Counted from the first letter of the stretch, positions 1 to 12,108 are shown. The stretch: DNA of 64,000 nt from Nannobrachium achirus (GCA_963921795.1 OY997652.1:14687393-14751392), one strand, 5' to 3'. Numbers and translations are program-made. The notes: generated by a model from the sequence alone, not told the origin.

Positions 1-244
1 GGTTTAAACACTATGCCATCTAGTGGACTCTTAATTGTAATGCAGCAGCAATGGCAACCAAATAAATAAAGAACATCTGACTTTTGAACAATGTAGGCAG
101 ACTACACTGAAAGAGAACATGGTGGGACCAATTCACTTAACCAAAAACACTATATTATATTATTCATTTACCCGGACCCCCAGGGCAAGGTCTGTACTTG
201 GCTTCAAATCTTCACATGTATGTATGTATTCAGTGGAAAATGTC

Positions 245-420
245 TTACCCTTTATCCCTAAACTTCTTTGCCTTTTTTTTATATTTTGAAAAACATTTTA
301 AAATACTTCAAATAGCTGATCTACATCGACACGTTGTGAGCTTTTGATCAGCTATTTGAAATATAAAATGTTTTTCAAAATAGTAAAACGTGGCAAAAGA
401 GTTTATGGATAAGGGGTAAG
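245..420. repeat. palindromic MITE, copy 1
   Basis: The ends are inverted repeats reading about CTTACCCTTTATCCCTAAAC and its complement. The centre is a stem built on the window-wide GATCTACA...GATCAGCTATTT palindrome (about 310-360). A closely related copy lies at 44175-44369 in an hspa5 intron. The left end has drifted more than the right, so the exact border is uncertain. Confidence 0.7.
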
Positions 421-735
421 GCATGGACGAAAATAGGGCCCTTTGTCCTCTTACTCAGCTGACTTCATGAACACTTTCAATTGGCTCATCATACTGAATA
501 ACCTCCAAAGATTCATCTCCTTGCATGTCAACTCTGAAAACTAGAAACGGAGACCCCTCCTAACCTCCTATCTAAACAGGAGGTAAAAGATTTATAAAAT
601 AAAACATGTTTTAAATATTTTCTGGGCATTTCCATCCTGATAAGACAGAGGCAGGAAATCAAGGGCAGAGATGGAGGAAAGCCGGCCTCTGAGCCAGGAT
701 TGCAAAGGGGACTTTTATCACTTGGTACACTACGG

Positions 736-1250
736 CAGGGGTTTTCAAAGTGGGTGACGGGGCACCAAGGGGTGCCGTGACGGCAGTCCAGGGGTGCCGC
801 GAGATCATTTGATAATATTTGGAATTTATTTGGACACTTGAAAGCATATTTAGTATCATTTTAAACTTGAAGTACAAAGTTATTTTCAGTCAGTTCTAAC
901 CAAAATTGCTATTATCTCAACGTTTTTCTCGCAACATAATCGCTAAAATATTGTCACTGTCAGGCAGAAACCTCTGTCGCACAAAACTAGTGAAAACAGC
1001 CGATCTACAAGCACACAACGCCTTGTGATGCGAGGCGTTGTGTGCTTGTAGATCTGCTGTTTTCACTAGTTTAGTACATTTTATAGATGATAAATAAAAA
1101 ACAAACGGTTTTGGACACACAATGTTTCCACCCGACAACGACGATATGCTATAAATAGCATGCTGGGAGTGAAAATTATAATGTAGGGGTGCCTCGGATT
1201 AAAAAAATATTTATGGGGTGCCCTGAGACAAAAAAGTTTGGGAATCCCTG
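736..1250. mobile_element. non-autonomous hAT element with nested palindromic MITE
   Basis: It starts CAGGGGTTTTCAAAG and ends GTTTGGGAATCCCTG, inverted ends of the hAT/Charlie kind. The flanking 8-mers CACTACGG and CTCTAACT match only partly, as in an old insertion. A sister copy at 2706-3056 lacks the inner part, which shows that 951-1144 was inserted later. Confidence 0.75.
951..1144. mobile_element. TA-flanked palindromic MITE
   Basis: TA lies on both sides (949-950 and 1145-1146). The terminal repeats are close to TCGTCACTGTCGGGCAGAAA and TCGTCGTTGTCGGGTGGAAA, read inward from each end. The centre is the recurrent hairpin (1000-1068). TA flanks suggest a Tc1/mariner-type target. The empty site is visible in the paralogous hAT copy at about 2910-2925. 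Confidence 0.75.
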
Positions 1251-2705
1251 CTCTAACTCAGTGATTCTCATATGTTCATGTCAAGGACCTCCTATTTGGC
1301 TGCAGATCCCCTTTTGAAAAGAGTTTGTGCCGGGAACCCTGAAAAAGGGATATGTCAACTACATCTTTCAAAGATCTACAACTCAGGAAACGTCTCAATG
1401 CAACATGGTCAGTTTGCAGATAGCTTGACGTTGTATTTTCTATATTGTTGTATTGCTACCTTAAGTAAATAAAAATAAATCATATCCATTCTCTCTCTCT
1501 CTCTGTCTGCCAACTGGTAATGCCACCAGCAGTGGCTGTAGAAAGCCTCATCATTGGCATCATTACCCAGAGATAGAGGTGTGACATTCAGCTCTGACTG
1601 TAGTGACTGGCACAGCACAGCACAGTCTGAGCTGGTAAACATATAGCCCAGATGGAACATACCAAAGTTTATCAAGTTGAGTTGCATTTTCCCGGAACAC
1701 TTGGCCATTTCCTGTTTTGATTGGCTCGTGGGCGTGGAGACAAAGTCCCTGTTTCTAGTCCCAATGCATGTGCATACGTGCATGTGTTGTTTTCCTATTG
1801 GGGCACTTTGTTGAGGTAGCAAAGGCACATCAAAACAAAGGTTATTGATGGCCTTTTGTCGTGACCTAATCTCTCGAGACAGATTTTCGTTTTCATTTCA
1901 ATTTATTTCGTTTTGGGGCGCTGACAACCACTCCAACAACGGACAGTTTGGACACAAAGTATATCCGTAAGTCTGTCCTTATGTCTGCCTGTCCATATCA
2001 GCACAGCCAAAGATTGTTAATTAAGGAAGATAGATCATCCCAATTAGAGCCACTGGAGCGACATGGTACACAAATCCTACAAATGGTCTCCTAAGTGGAG
2101 CCGGAGCCTGACGGAAAATCTCACAAATGTCCTTTTTACTGGTGCTAGATCCTGTAAGAGTGTGTTGCTGGGACAGAGAAAGATCGATAATAAAGTAGAT
2201 TTTCTCTTGATTTGTCTCTCTGAAAAAAGCCATGTTAGTATGAAAAACATCGAAATATTGTGTGGCTTGTGACCATCAGGTCCAATATTTAGTTCAGTGA
2301 CCATGGTTAAGAATGGTTCTGAAGCTGTGTACACGTTCACACTTCCATTGGAAATACAGTAATAGACTCCAACCTGCTTCCGGTCTCCTAAAAAGGTGGC
2401 CACCAACTTCACGCAGATACGGGAAGTAAACGGGAGATGTCATTTCTTGCTATTTCCTTCTTGGGTAGGCCTCAACAGCTGGGTGAGCAGCCTTGAAGTG
2501 TTTGAAGTGCTACTGTGTACTATGGTACAGTATATAGGCCAAGGCACCACTCACTCCCACTGGGTGGAATTTTTTAACCTAATGTCAGCAAATAACAGCC
2601 TCTGTTCAAATTATAACTGTCCCACTGTTATGTTCCATATAACCTGAACTCACCCTATACGAGGCGAGGCGAAAGCCCTTCTTACGTAGTATAGTCAATA
2701 TACTG
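1251..2705. other. no recognised gene
   Basis: No exon that I can support. The reverse reading 2077-2412 has a stretch (VGVYY...NGSVNVY) faintly like a B30.2 strand pair, but no framing exon, so it is left unassigned. The rest looks like unique or decayed DNA with a short CT run at about 1494-1506. Confidence 0.4.
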
Positions 2706-3056
2706 CAGGGGTTTTCAAAGTGGGTGACGGGGCACCCTGGGGTGCCGCGACGGCAGTCCAGGGGTTCCGCGAGATCATTAGGTAATATTTGGAATTTATT
2801 TGAACACTTAAACAAAATATTTGGTATCCTTTTAAACTTGAAGTACAGAGTTATTTTCAGAAAGTTTTGACCAAAATGGTATTTATCTCAGTGTTTTCCT
2901 CGTGACATAATCCCTAACATATGCCATGAATATAAGGTACTGGGAGTGAACATTTTGAATGTCATGTAGGTAATATTATAATGTAATGTAGGGGTTCCTC
3001 GGATGAAAAAGATATGTATAGGGGTGCCCTGATCCCAAAAGGTTTGGGAACCCCTG
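2706..3056. mobile_element. non-autonomous hAT element, sister of 736-1250
   Basis: The ends are CAGGGGTTTTCAAAG and GTTTGGGAACCCCTG. The flanking 8-mers ATATACTG (2698-2705) and ATCTACTG (3057-3064) agree at 7 of 8 bases, a good hAT-type target duplication. It lacks the palindromic insert found in the copy at 736-1250. Confidence 0.85.
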
Positions 3057-3495
3057 ATCTACTGTATACGAAATAATTATTGTCATTCTGATATAGTGCA
3101 TCCTAGGTATGAAAATGTATTTATCAAATTGATGAAGTGATTGGATTCATTTGTAAATGTCCAGGTCCACATATGCGCACAAAAAACAAACATATTCTCC
3201 AAATCCCAAAGCCACCCATTGTATCCAAACCCATGTACTGTAAAGCCTCATGTATATTACAGGTGATAAGCCGTAGTCTTTTGCAGTGCAGATGCACCTT
3301 CTCTCATCTGCCCATTACACCATCAATTATTCAGGGTGTCATTAGATGAGGAGGGACACCCTCATTACCAGCCCAAATGACTTGTTGCATCTGAGCCCAC
3401 TCAAAGCTGCAAATATCCATGTCATGGTCAGGTACACTGGGAGGTGAAGCAAGGCTGGTGGCAGGCCTATTTCACACAGCAGCCTACTGTAGTCC
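3057..3495. other. no recognised gene
   Basis: I see no gene or clear repeat here. Confidence 0.4.
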
Positions 3496-3551
3496 TATAG
3501 TATAGTATAGTATAGTATAGTATAGTATAGTATAGTATAGTATAGTATAGT
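3496..3551. repeat. (TATAG)n microsatellite
   Basis: About eleven tandem copies of the pentamer TATAG. Confidence 0.95.
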
Positions 3552-5037
3552 AAAGTTGTGACCGTAGGTCACAGTTTATTATGAAAACCGGCACATCCTG
3601 TCCGTAACGCCTCAATGTCTATAGCTGTTCTGACATCACATTGTTGACTGTCAAGACAGCTGACTATCATCACCTGGATATCCATGCCCATATATGGAGA
3701 TCCCTAATAATAAGCCCATATCTGGGAATTCCCATATATTAAGCCCATATTTGACAATGCCCAATGCCACAATTTGTAAATCAAGAGCTGGTCAATACCT
3801 CTACAACTTAGCCTGGCAAACCAACCTCATACTGTGCATTCATGCATTCACTCACTCGTCCTTCCCATAATATGAGTCTAGACTTTGGCCTTTAGGCAGC
3901 TTAAAAAGTGGGCAGGAGTATTTGCCTTGACAGACAGAGACAGACTCCTCCAACCAATCAGCGTAGCAAAACATCTGACGTCATCACAGTGCAGCCTGTC
4001 GGAAGAACAGCAAACGTGTCTTTTCGGCCGATGAACTCCGCTAGTGGCATACTCCTGTTCCTTTTTAATGGTTGTAATTGATTACAACTCTGAAATAACT
4101 TATTTTTTACGTATTCACAATTGCTTGTTTTATCGTTTCAGCGTTAACTGTTACACTTGTTGCATCGAGGGCAGCCATGTTTTGAAAATGCCGCAGCATG
4201 TATTCTTCGTCACCATCTACACATGGACCAATCAGGGGAAGCTTTTCACAAGCTTTTCACAAACGCAGTCACTGATTGGCCCGATCATTTTCTGATTTCT
4301 CATACTCTGTGCCTATAGGCTGAAGTCCAGACCTGATACTGGGGAAGGAATGAGTGAGCGCAGTATCAGGGCTGGCTTGCCAGGCTATCTACATCTGACC
4401 TCACAGACTCATCACTGACATCACAGTGATGACTCAACGCTGCTAAGCAGAAGGGTATACATGCCAAAGCACCCATGTGCACGCACCCACACTACCATTC
4501 TCCCCCTTAGGGTGTCTTCCTGGTATATAATATATATAGATATTTGAGTTTATATACAGAAAAACTGATAAAGACAGGCAGACAGATTGAGAGTGCCCTG
4601 TTTATGTGCAGTAAAGAAACTATGGTCAGTTCCCCCTATACCCTGAAGCCAAATGCATGCTCCATCGCACAATGGCATTGCATGCCGAAAATAGCAGACC
4701 TGTGCTCTATACAGTACGTCTTGCGGAGGCAATGCAGTGCGTTGAGAGCTTGAGCTCACTGAAGTGCATCCACCAAGACATGCTGCATGGTCACATGCTG
4801 GTCCTGTGTTACCGACACATTCAAAGGTCATACAACTGTCTCAACTGCCAAACTAGCAAAATAGTGGATTGTTCTGGCTCACCGTGAGTCTGGAGGAGGA
4901 AGGAGGAAGTGTCAGGGGAGTTGGCTGATGGCTTTCCCAGGTGAACTATGCTGACTTTGAGACAGGCCATCCTGGAAGAAGCCTGCTAGCCACTGAGACA
5001 GTATCAGACAGTTGAGCTACAGGCAAAGAGAAACTTG
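3552..5037. other. no recognised gene
   Basis: It holds short inverted fragments and one copy of the CCATATATGG repeat motif (3688-3697). I see no coding exon with splice signals. Confidence 0.35.
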
Positions 5038-5087
5038 ATGCTTGTGTGTGCTGCGTGTGTGCTGTGTGTGCTTGCGTGCGTGTGTGC

Positions 5088-5140
<53 letters not shown>

Positions 5141-5170
5141 TGTGTGTGACAGAGAGAGAGAGAGACATTG
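5038..5170. repeat. compound (GTGC)n/(GT)n/(AG)n microsatellite
   Basis: A run of TGTGC and GTGC units, then GTGTGT, then AGAGAG. Arg-Thr-His-Ala and similar readings of this stretch are artefacts of the repeat. Confidence 0.95.
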
Positions 5171-5877
5171 TAAGTGAGAGACATTGTAAGTGAGAGAATT
5201 GAGAGAGCAGAAGAGAGTGGACATACAAAATTAAACCCACAAAATGATCAGGAGAATTGTGTGCCTGTCTTATGACAACACACATGGTTCATCTGTTGTC
5301 GTGCATTAGGTATGAGCAATACAGTGCAATCCAGTACCTTTAGCAAAGAAAACGTTATTTTAACCAATCTGTATGGTAGAATACCATATTGGTTCAATCA
5401 TATAGATTGGTTGAATGCTTGATTATGATTGGTCACTCAGAGACACTGGAAGGCATTTATAGGTGAGGGTGCTGCACATGGCGGGACATGCACAGGATTG
5501 CCCTTCCTAAATGCTAAACCCCCAAATTGTGAATTTAGACTTAAAAATAGGGCCCTAGATGTGCTGCCATCTTTATCGTAGTTCGTACATTGTTGAAATT
5601 ACCTCTTTTCTTAAATGTTTTGTAGCCTACTTTATAATTTACTTCTATTCCACAACATCTCAGAGGCAAATATTGCAACCTACTTTGTACTCCACAACAA
5701 GTTATTAGAACACTTTGGTCACTAACTTTGCAGATTATTGTGAGTTTAGAGCTTCTTTTTAATCTTGATACATTTTGAAGACATTAGTGAAATGGGCCAT
5801 TCAGCATAATGAGTACGTATACTGCATGTTTGTTACTGTAAGCATATTTTGACGCCGATAGTTTTGTGCTTAGCATA
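5171..5877. other. no recognised gene
   Basis: It includes a short inverted repeat at about 5355-5415 (ACCAATCTGTATGG...ATATAGATTGGTTG) and a fragment of the dispersed family also seen at 56755-57560. No upstream lectin exon could be found here. Confidence 0.35.
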
Positions 5878-6136
5878 TCGTTGTTGTTGTGTGGAAACCT
5901 CGTATCTCCAAGTTTCAAATTTGTAATTTTTTTCGTAAAGCAAAGCCCTGCTTCATCATACAAGGCTGTCGCACAAAAGTAGTGAAAACAGCCGATCTAC
6001 AAGCACACAACGCCTCGCGGTGCGAGCCGTTGTGTGCTTGTAGATCTGCTGTTTTCACTAGTTTTAGTTCATTTTAAAATGATAAATACAAAACGAACGG
6101 TTTTGGACATACAAGGTTTCCACCCGACAACGACGA
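5878..6136. mobile_element. TA-flanked palindromic MITE
   Basis: Same family as 951-1144. It is flanked by TA at 5876-5877 and 6137-6138, starts TCGTTGTTGTTGTGTGGAAA and ends with CCACCCGACAACGACGA. The central hairpin is at 5992-6055. It lies about 65 bp upstream of the lectin exon acceptor, so within the intron if that exon is live. Confidence 0.85.
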
Positions 6137-6200
6137 TATTGTGGTATATGTGCTACTTTTACGTAAGAAGTCTTACACAGAGCTTCTTCCTCCTCTGCAG

Positions 6201-6541
6201 CTATGACCTGGAGCGATGCTGAGCTGAACTGTGTGTCTCAAGATGCCAACCTGGCGTCCATCCACAGCGTCGACGAGCAGAACTTTGTCCGAACCCTGGT
6301 CAAGAACTTTGACCCGGCAGAGAAATGGACCTGGATTGGCCTGAGTGACACTCAGAAGGAGGGTGGATGGATGTGGTCTGATGGGTCCAAAGTGAGCTTC
6401 ACCCATTGGACTTCAGACAATCCAGACAATGCTGATGGAAGGGAGCACTGTGTGCACATTAACCACAATGCCAAATGGAATGACCTACGGTGTTATTACA
6501 CAAATCCCTTTGTTTGTAAAACTCGTGCAGTCTGTAACTAA
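6201..6541 (+). CDS. C-type lectin domain, terminal exon (partial gene)
   Basis: This is a single exon behind a good acceptor (CTCCTCTGCAG), open for about 113 codons to TAA at 6539-6541. It encodes the C-terminal two thirds of a C-type lectin-like fold: AMTWSDAELNC, the WIGL core (WTWIGLSD), WSDGS, the ligand-loop tripeptide NPD, and WND just before the last strand. All four canonical late cysteines are present (LNC, EHC, RCY, FVC). The family's first part (signal peptide and the CPxGW region) should be in earlier exons, but none is visible upstream. The gene is therefore either spread far upstream or truncated. It resembles secreted fish lectins of the type II antifreeze/ladderlectin group. 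NPD replaces the common EPN or QPD, so sugar preference cannot be read from it. The intact frame argues for function or recent loss. Confidence 0.75.
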
Positions 6542-6668
6542 TGGCTGCATTGTCTGATGTAACCCAGTGACTTGTGCTGGGGTCTACATAATAATTGCAC
6601 ATGCAATATCTTGAGTTTTTTTTGTGTGTCTCCATTATAAAGAACATTGTACTTTCACATGTAGTTAA

Positions 6669-6912
6669 AGGAGCTATAGTCAACTTTTTCTTGAAAAACG
6701 GATGCTAAAATAAAAATAATGTTTAAATATTTTATAAAAAAATAAGCTTCATATATGTGTTTCTATTCAAAAATGACCACAAAAAGCGTAAAATAATGAT
6801 AAAATAATCATTTTGGCCATTGTCAGACCGACACTTTGTTTACATTCTAGTCTATAGACTAGGATGTAAACAAAGTGTCGGCCCTACAATGAAAAAGTTG
6901 ACTATAGCTCCT
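6669..6912. mobile_element. TTAA-flanked palindromic MITE
   Basis: TTAA on both sides (6665-6668 and 6913-6916), with perfect inverted ends AGGAGCTATAGTCAACTTTT. A second perfect palindrome lies inside around TAGTCTATAGACTA. The TTAA target is typical of piggyBac or Kolobok elements. Confidence 0.85.
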
Positions 6913-8236
6913 TTAACACCAGAATAAATAATGTGTTACTAAGGTGTAACCAAACCATTAACCAGGACATTTTCAGTCATGAGAAAACACAGCCAGTAGG
7001 CTAGGCTACAGTTAATGTTATTATATTGTCTAAAATCACTGTTCTAAATGAGAAATACATTAAAGACAACTCACAGAGGAGTGCTACTACAGTGCCATCT
7101 CCTGGGCTCAAGCGTTCAAAACTTTTCATCCCTGTTTGAATGGATACAATTTAGATTTTTGGGGTGTTAAAGGTATTATTATTTCTTGATATACTGTCAC
7201 AGGCCCTTTACAGGACTTGGCAAAACACACATAACATCTCAGATGATAATGGGGTGCATACAATCATACAGAGATATTCACTTACAGTAAGTAGTGAATA
7301 TTAGTGCAGATGGGTCCTACATTGCTGCAGTTATCAAAACATTTTCTGTACACTATACTTAATGGCTGAAATTGTAACCATCATTTTCCATTGCGAGCAA
7401 AGCAAAGCAAAAATCACCAGAACACATGTTAAAAACTTTAGGGTGGGGGGGGCCTCCAGAGTCCAGACCCCCGTTTGGACTCTGGTAATCAGAAGGTCAC
7501 CGGTTCACCTCCAGGTCCCGTTAAGTTTATTTTGTGATAGGGCATAGCACACATTCTGGGAGACATTATGCACTGCAGTGTAAACAAATGCAGAATAATA
7601 AATGTCTATAGCCTTGTGCACCATGCGGTAACCGGGAGATGACCTGCCGTTTTGATATAATCCTGATTACCAAACTGCCCACCCTCCCAGAAGGAATAAT
7701 AAAATAAAATCAAGCTTAATGAGAGGAAAAGCTTTAAGAGAGGCTTAAATAGAGATTGACGTGCAACAGCATACCGTACAACATCAAGATATTGATGACA
7801 CATGAAGCATTTTACAACAACAAAAAGCATACACATTGGCAGACAAATGGCATCACCAGTTATCTTTTGTCTCTTTCCGTTGTTTAGCTTTACCCCATAG
7901 TTCTGACTCTCCATGAAAGCCACTGATTCATCTGCTACTAATCAGTGTCAGTGAAGGCAAAACAAAGGAGTTCTCTCTCAAACTCCTGCTCAAGGGAAGA
8001 CTGATCTGAGATAATACTAGGACAGGATGGCAACTCTGTGTGTGGGGACTGGGGATAGATGCGAAAAAGAAAGAAAAATCTAACTTGCATACATTCAAAC
8101 AATGGAAAAGCATGAGTCTGATACAATTCTCCACAAGAAAACATGGAGTCGGCTTTTGTAAAAGGATTTGAAAAGCGTTAAGTGTCAATCTCCACAAAAC
8201 CCCACTTCTCTCTCTCATCTTAACCTCCTGTTCCTA
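6913..8236. other. no recognised gene, one SINE-like fragment
   Basis: Around 7460-7525 there is a tRNA-like B-box context (GGTTCACCTCC after AATCAGAAGGTC), probably a SINE fragment. No A box is seen. The rest is unassigned. Confidence 0.35.
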
Positions 8237-8274
8237 ATAGAGCATCGCAAACCACTTCCGCTGCGATGCTCTAT
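8237..8274. repeat. short hairpin derived from a CTATAGAGC MITE
   Basis: ATAGAGCATCGCA ... TGCGATGCTCTAT with a GTGG-type loop. The same arms end the larger MITE at 14203-14555, so this is a deleted relative. Confidence 0.7.
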
Positions 8275-8484
8275 GGAGAGGGAAAGAAAAGACAAAGTAG
8301 GTTGTGTGTGACAACTCGGCCACATGAAGGTACTGAGCATTTACTACCAGCAATAGCTGAATATTAGTCATGAAAGTGTATGGACTAAAGACAGTTCTCT
8401 TTTGACTTTAATCAGGGTACAACTCATTTCATTCATGATCAAATCCTTTTCATTAAAAGTGAAATGGTGAGTTGACCTAGTGGG

Positions 8485-9027
8485 CAGGGACGTGCTGGGC
8501 CCCTGATTCAGCCCGGGTAAAAGAGTTGGAGAGGCCCTCATTGCGCGCTATAGAGAGAGATCTCTTTCTATAGCGCTGCTGTTACTCAAAGATTTGCCAT
8601 TTCAGATCATGACAAGTGACAAGCCAGTGGGCCAATTACATGAGTTATATTTTGTCGTTGTCGGGTGGAAACCTTGTACCGGTATGTCCAAACCCGTTTG
8701 TTTTGTATTTATCATTTTAAAAATGATTTAAACTAGTGAAAACAGACGATCTACAAGTAGATCTGCTGTTTTCACTACTTTTGTGTGACGGCCTTGTATG
8801 GTGAAGCAGGGCTTTGCTTTGCGAAAAAAATTACAAATTTGAAACTTGGAGATACAAGGTTTCTGCCCGACAGTGACGATTTACTTTGTTGGCCGGCCAG
8901 CCCCCAAAATGGAACGAAGGCCGACATTTTGTTTTTAATTTTTTCCTAATGGCCGGCCTGGACCGGCCGGGAATGAACCTGCCGTTCGGGAGTTGTCCCG
9001 CTTTTCCCAATGGCCAGCACGTCCCTG
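8485..9027. mobile_element. composite hAT element carrying the palindromic MITE
   Basis: The ends are CAGGGACGTGCTGG and CCAGCACGTCCCTG. An inner TA-type palindromic MITE spans about 8650-8881, with a shortened hairpin at 8743-8775. The whole composite recurs at 38013-38598 with the MITE at the same place, so the MITE was carried when the hAT shell multiplied. The flanking direct repeat is not convincing for this copy. Confidence 0.8.
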
Positions 9028-9399
9028 GTGCGTGAGTGCGTGCGCGTGTGTGCCGAGCCCCAAAGCCATATTCATCATTGTGAAAATAATCTGCAATAAA
9101 TATACGAAAATAAAGGATGCAGGTGGTACATATTTATCAGCTAAATAATAACATGAATAGTGCTGTACTGTAACAATACATGCACTATCATAACTGGTGA
9201 ATTGTTACCAAGCTCCCGTTTCCTCTTCTCTGCTTTAGAGACAATTGGGGTAGGCTTTCTTTTTTTTAAAGTTGCCAAATGAAATGAATGAAAGTCCAAA
9301 TGAATGCCCAGATTAACAGAATCTGTGTTTTGAATTGAAACTCGAAATGATCAACTTGGGTAGGTAGGTTAAGTGAAAACATTAAAGCCCTATATTGTG

Positions 9400-9656
9400 A
9401 GAGTATTCATAAATGATGAATGGTAAATGGTGCATAATGCCTTTATCCTAAGCCCTTTAGAATGATTGTGCCATTCACCAATTCACACACATTCATACAC
9501 CAATGGCAGATGAAACCATGCAAGGCACCAACCTTCTCATCGGGAGCATTTATCTTGCTCAAGGACACTTCAACACTAACTCTGTGGGAGCCCGGGATCG
9601 AACTGGCAGCCGCTTTCCATTGGGGTCCTTTGTAATAAATTCATCAAAACATTTAA
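9400..9656 (+). repeat. fish dispersed repeat
   Basis: It contains the stretch CATTCATACACCAATGGC ... TTGCTCAAGGACACTTC ... GGGATCGAACTGGCAGC, which I recognise as a repeat scattered through teleost genomes. It ends next to a (CAAT)n run. GGGATCGAAC resembles a reverse B-box, so a tRNA-derived origin is possible. Confidence 0.5.
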
Positions 9657-9659
9657 CAG

Positions 9660-9696
<37 letters not shown>

Positions 9697-9697
9697 T

Positions 9698-9736
<39 letters not shown>

Positions 9737-9737
9737 T
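9657..9737. repeat. (CAAT)n microsatellite
   Basis: Tandem CAAT with one TAAT interruption. Repeated INQS readings here are artefacts. Confidence 0.95.
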
Positions 9738-9990
9738 CTCTTCCCTCCATACAGGACACTGTCTTGTGGAAACGCTCTAAAATGTGGGGGAACACCAAAT
9801 AAAAGTGGAAATAGCAACACTACAACAATGTAAGCGATCCCTTTTGATATTCATGTGCCATTAAAAACATTTTAACAAAAAAAAAAGAAGTTTGGAATAA
9901 TTCACTGAATGTCCAATGTATCGAGTTTCAAGAAATATATAAAAGTTTCAATTTACTTTTACACAATATTCTAATTTTTCGAGAAGGATC

Positions 9991-9992
<2 letters not shown>

Positions 9993-10068
<76 letters not shown>

Positions 10069-10098
10069 TAGATATAGATATAGATATACCCGGTAGAT

Positions 10099-10148
<50 letters not shown>
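9993..10148. repeat. compound (TA)n-(GA)n-(GATA)n microsatellite
   Basis: TA run, then GA run, then GATATA, then GATA units. It abuts the truncated hAT copy at 10195-10416. Confidence 0.95.
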
Positions 10149-10194
10149 TTAAGCATTTAATCACATTATGGCGATTCGTTGTCAAAAAAGAGAC

Positions 10195-10416
10195 AACTTG
10201 GCCAATGTTTAATTTGTCATTTTAGAGGTATTAAAAAGTCCTTAAATTGACACTTTCGAAATGTGCAGATACCCTCTATACACTTAAACCTTATGTTGGT
10301 TAGATTACTGTTGAAAACATTGTTGCACATTAAGATAATCATCAGGGGACCCCCAAAAATTATTTGGGGACGCCCCTGCGGGTCCCAAGTCCCGACCCAC
10401 AGGTTGAGAAGCACTG
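10195..10416 (-). mobile_element. truncated hAT element of the 39032-39426 family
   Basis: In reverse orientation it matches 39032 onward: terminal CAGTGCTTCTCAACC, GGGGACCCCC-rich subterminus, then a TGTGCAGATACCCTCTATAC stretch. The other end is lost at the microsatellite. Confidence 0.65.
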
Positions 10417-10479
10417 TCCTAGAACAATAGTTTGTTGCCTCGAGCAAATGAACACCAAAGGCCAAGTGGCCTTGCCCCT

Positions 10480-10585
10480 AAAATGACGAAATTGTATAAA
10501 ATCATTTGAAAGTATCTGATCTAAAAGCTCACAATGTGTCACAATGCGTGAGCTTGTAGATCATCCATTTTCAAATGGGCGAAAT
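10480..10585. repeat. recurrent palindrome, diverged copy
   Basis: Arms at about 10517-10530 (GATCTAAAAGCTCACAATG) and 10544-10562 form a stem of the GATCTACAAGCTCACAACG family, flanked by TTTGAAA/TTTCAAA arms. Confidence 0.65.
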
Positions 10586-11380
10586 GTATATCGGGCTGAA
10601 GTGGTTAGTGTGTTTTGTAATGATAATCAAAATCTACAACGTAACTAACGTTTTCAAATCATTGAAATGGAGTAAAAGTACTATATTTGCATCTGTGGAG
10701 AAGAAGTAAAACTACTAAAGTGAAAACTGCAGGAAGCATTAAAGGATATTTTCTTGCATGCATGCTGTACATACTAGATATTTACATCCTCATATCGTAT
10801 GAATTCATCAAAATTATCCAAGGCAATAATTTTGGTGCCACTCTGGAAGGTGGTGGTCTGCTCACAGTGAGTGGTGTCATTTTTCACAAATACATGTACA
10901 GTAGTAGAAAATGACAGTTTGGGATGCAAACGTGAAACATTGGGAGTGTCCTTGGCAAAGTAAGTGATGAGCTATCAATGGATAGTGCACACTGATTACT
11001 GACCCTACCTGGGTCGTGTTTTTTTCCCCCATTCTGAATTCCCATAGACTTTTTTTTATATTGTGTACACACCCGGCCATATACTGTAGGGCATACATGC
11101 AGCAACTGGAATACTGATATGGTATATTTCAGCTGTTACAATTCCATACATGCAAACATAACCCACTTTAATTACGTCAGTCTATATTAGTAACTTTGTG
11201 ACTAGTAATAGGCTTGTCTTTTTTTATGTCGATTGTATTTGTATTTAAGTTCATAAAGTTAACATAAGAACCAACATAAGAACATATAAAAATGCATTTG
11301 TAATAAAATAAAAATGTTACTTTTCAGGATTCCAATTCAAGAGTAGCTAAAAATAATTCAGCATTCCAATTTAATTGCAA
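10586..11380. other. no recognised gene
   Basis: I see no supported exon or clear transposon end. Confidence 0.4.
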
Positions 11381-11570
11381 AAATAGCAGCTCTACAAGCT
11401 CAAAACGCATCGCACTGACGCACTGCAATGTTTTGAGCTTGAATCCACGAGTTTCCTACGCCCCATAGTGCATTGCGCAGACGTCTGCACCGAGGTTCCG
11501 CCGCCGATTTACAAGCTCACAACGGGTTGCATCTGCGACGCGACGTGAGCTTGTATGTCTGCTGTTAAAC
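11381..11570. repeat. two adjacent palindromes of the recurrent family
   Basis: One stem spans about 11389-11441 (CTACAAGCTCAAAACGCATC and complement) and a second 11509-11560 (TTTACAAGCTCACAACG and complement). Having two within 170 bp suggests two insertions or an internal duplication. Confidence 0.65.
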
Positions 11571-12108
11571 CCGGATGTTTGGTCCTGATAGTCTCCAGTA
11601 AACTCCCGTGGAAACTTGTGGATATAGTCTATTTTTGCTATTTTTGACTATATATGCATTTTTGCTCTCTGGAGTGAGTGTGGAAATAAAATGGCCCTCT
11701 CCATCATCAAAGTTGCCCACCCCTGCTGTAGGGCAATGGGCATGCTGATGCCCAATAATGTTCTTGGGGGGAAGAAGTAGGCCATACATGGCCGCGAGTG
11801 CACAAAGACACAAGTCGGCATCTGGACAGGCAGAGTGCAGTCTAGTTGTCACTGCACACTTACTACACTACTACAAACTCCTACGGGATGGGGCACCACC
11901 AGACAGCAGGGAGGCTTGAACGGGAGGAGTAGAATGGAGGAGCTTCTTCCTTCCTTTGAGGGCTCCAGACTGGCAGGTGAGCCGGAGGGTTACAATAGCG
12001 GTGGCAACACTGAAATGTGTGGGGAGGATTCATTGGCATAAAGATAGTAAGTAGTAAAAAATACATACCGGTTATAAATAATAATAATAAATAATAATAA
12101 ATGCGTAA
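11571..12108. other. no recognised gene
   Basis: It includes an AT-rich ATAATAATAA run at about 12075-12100 just beyond the klhdc3-like frame. Nothing else is supported. Confidence 0.4.

Noticed and set aside
2077..2412. Possible B30.2/SPRY fragment on the minus strand
   Set aside because: Only a short resemblance (VGVYY...NGSVNVY). No start codon, no splice borders and no other domain motif.
5038..5170. Regularly spaced repeats that could suggest a CRISPR array
   Set aside because: The units are simple tetranucleotides with no spacers, and the DNA is eukaryotic.
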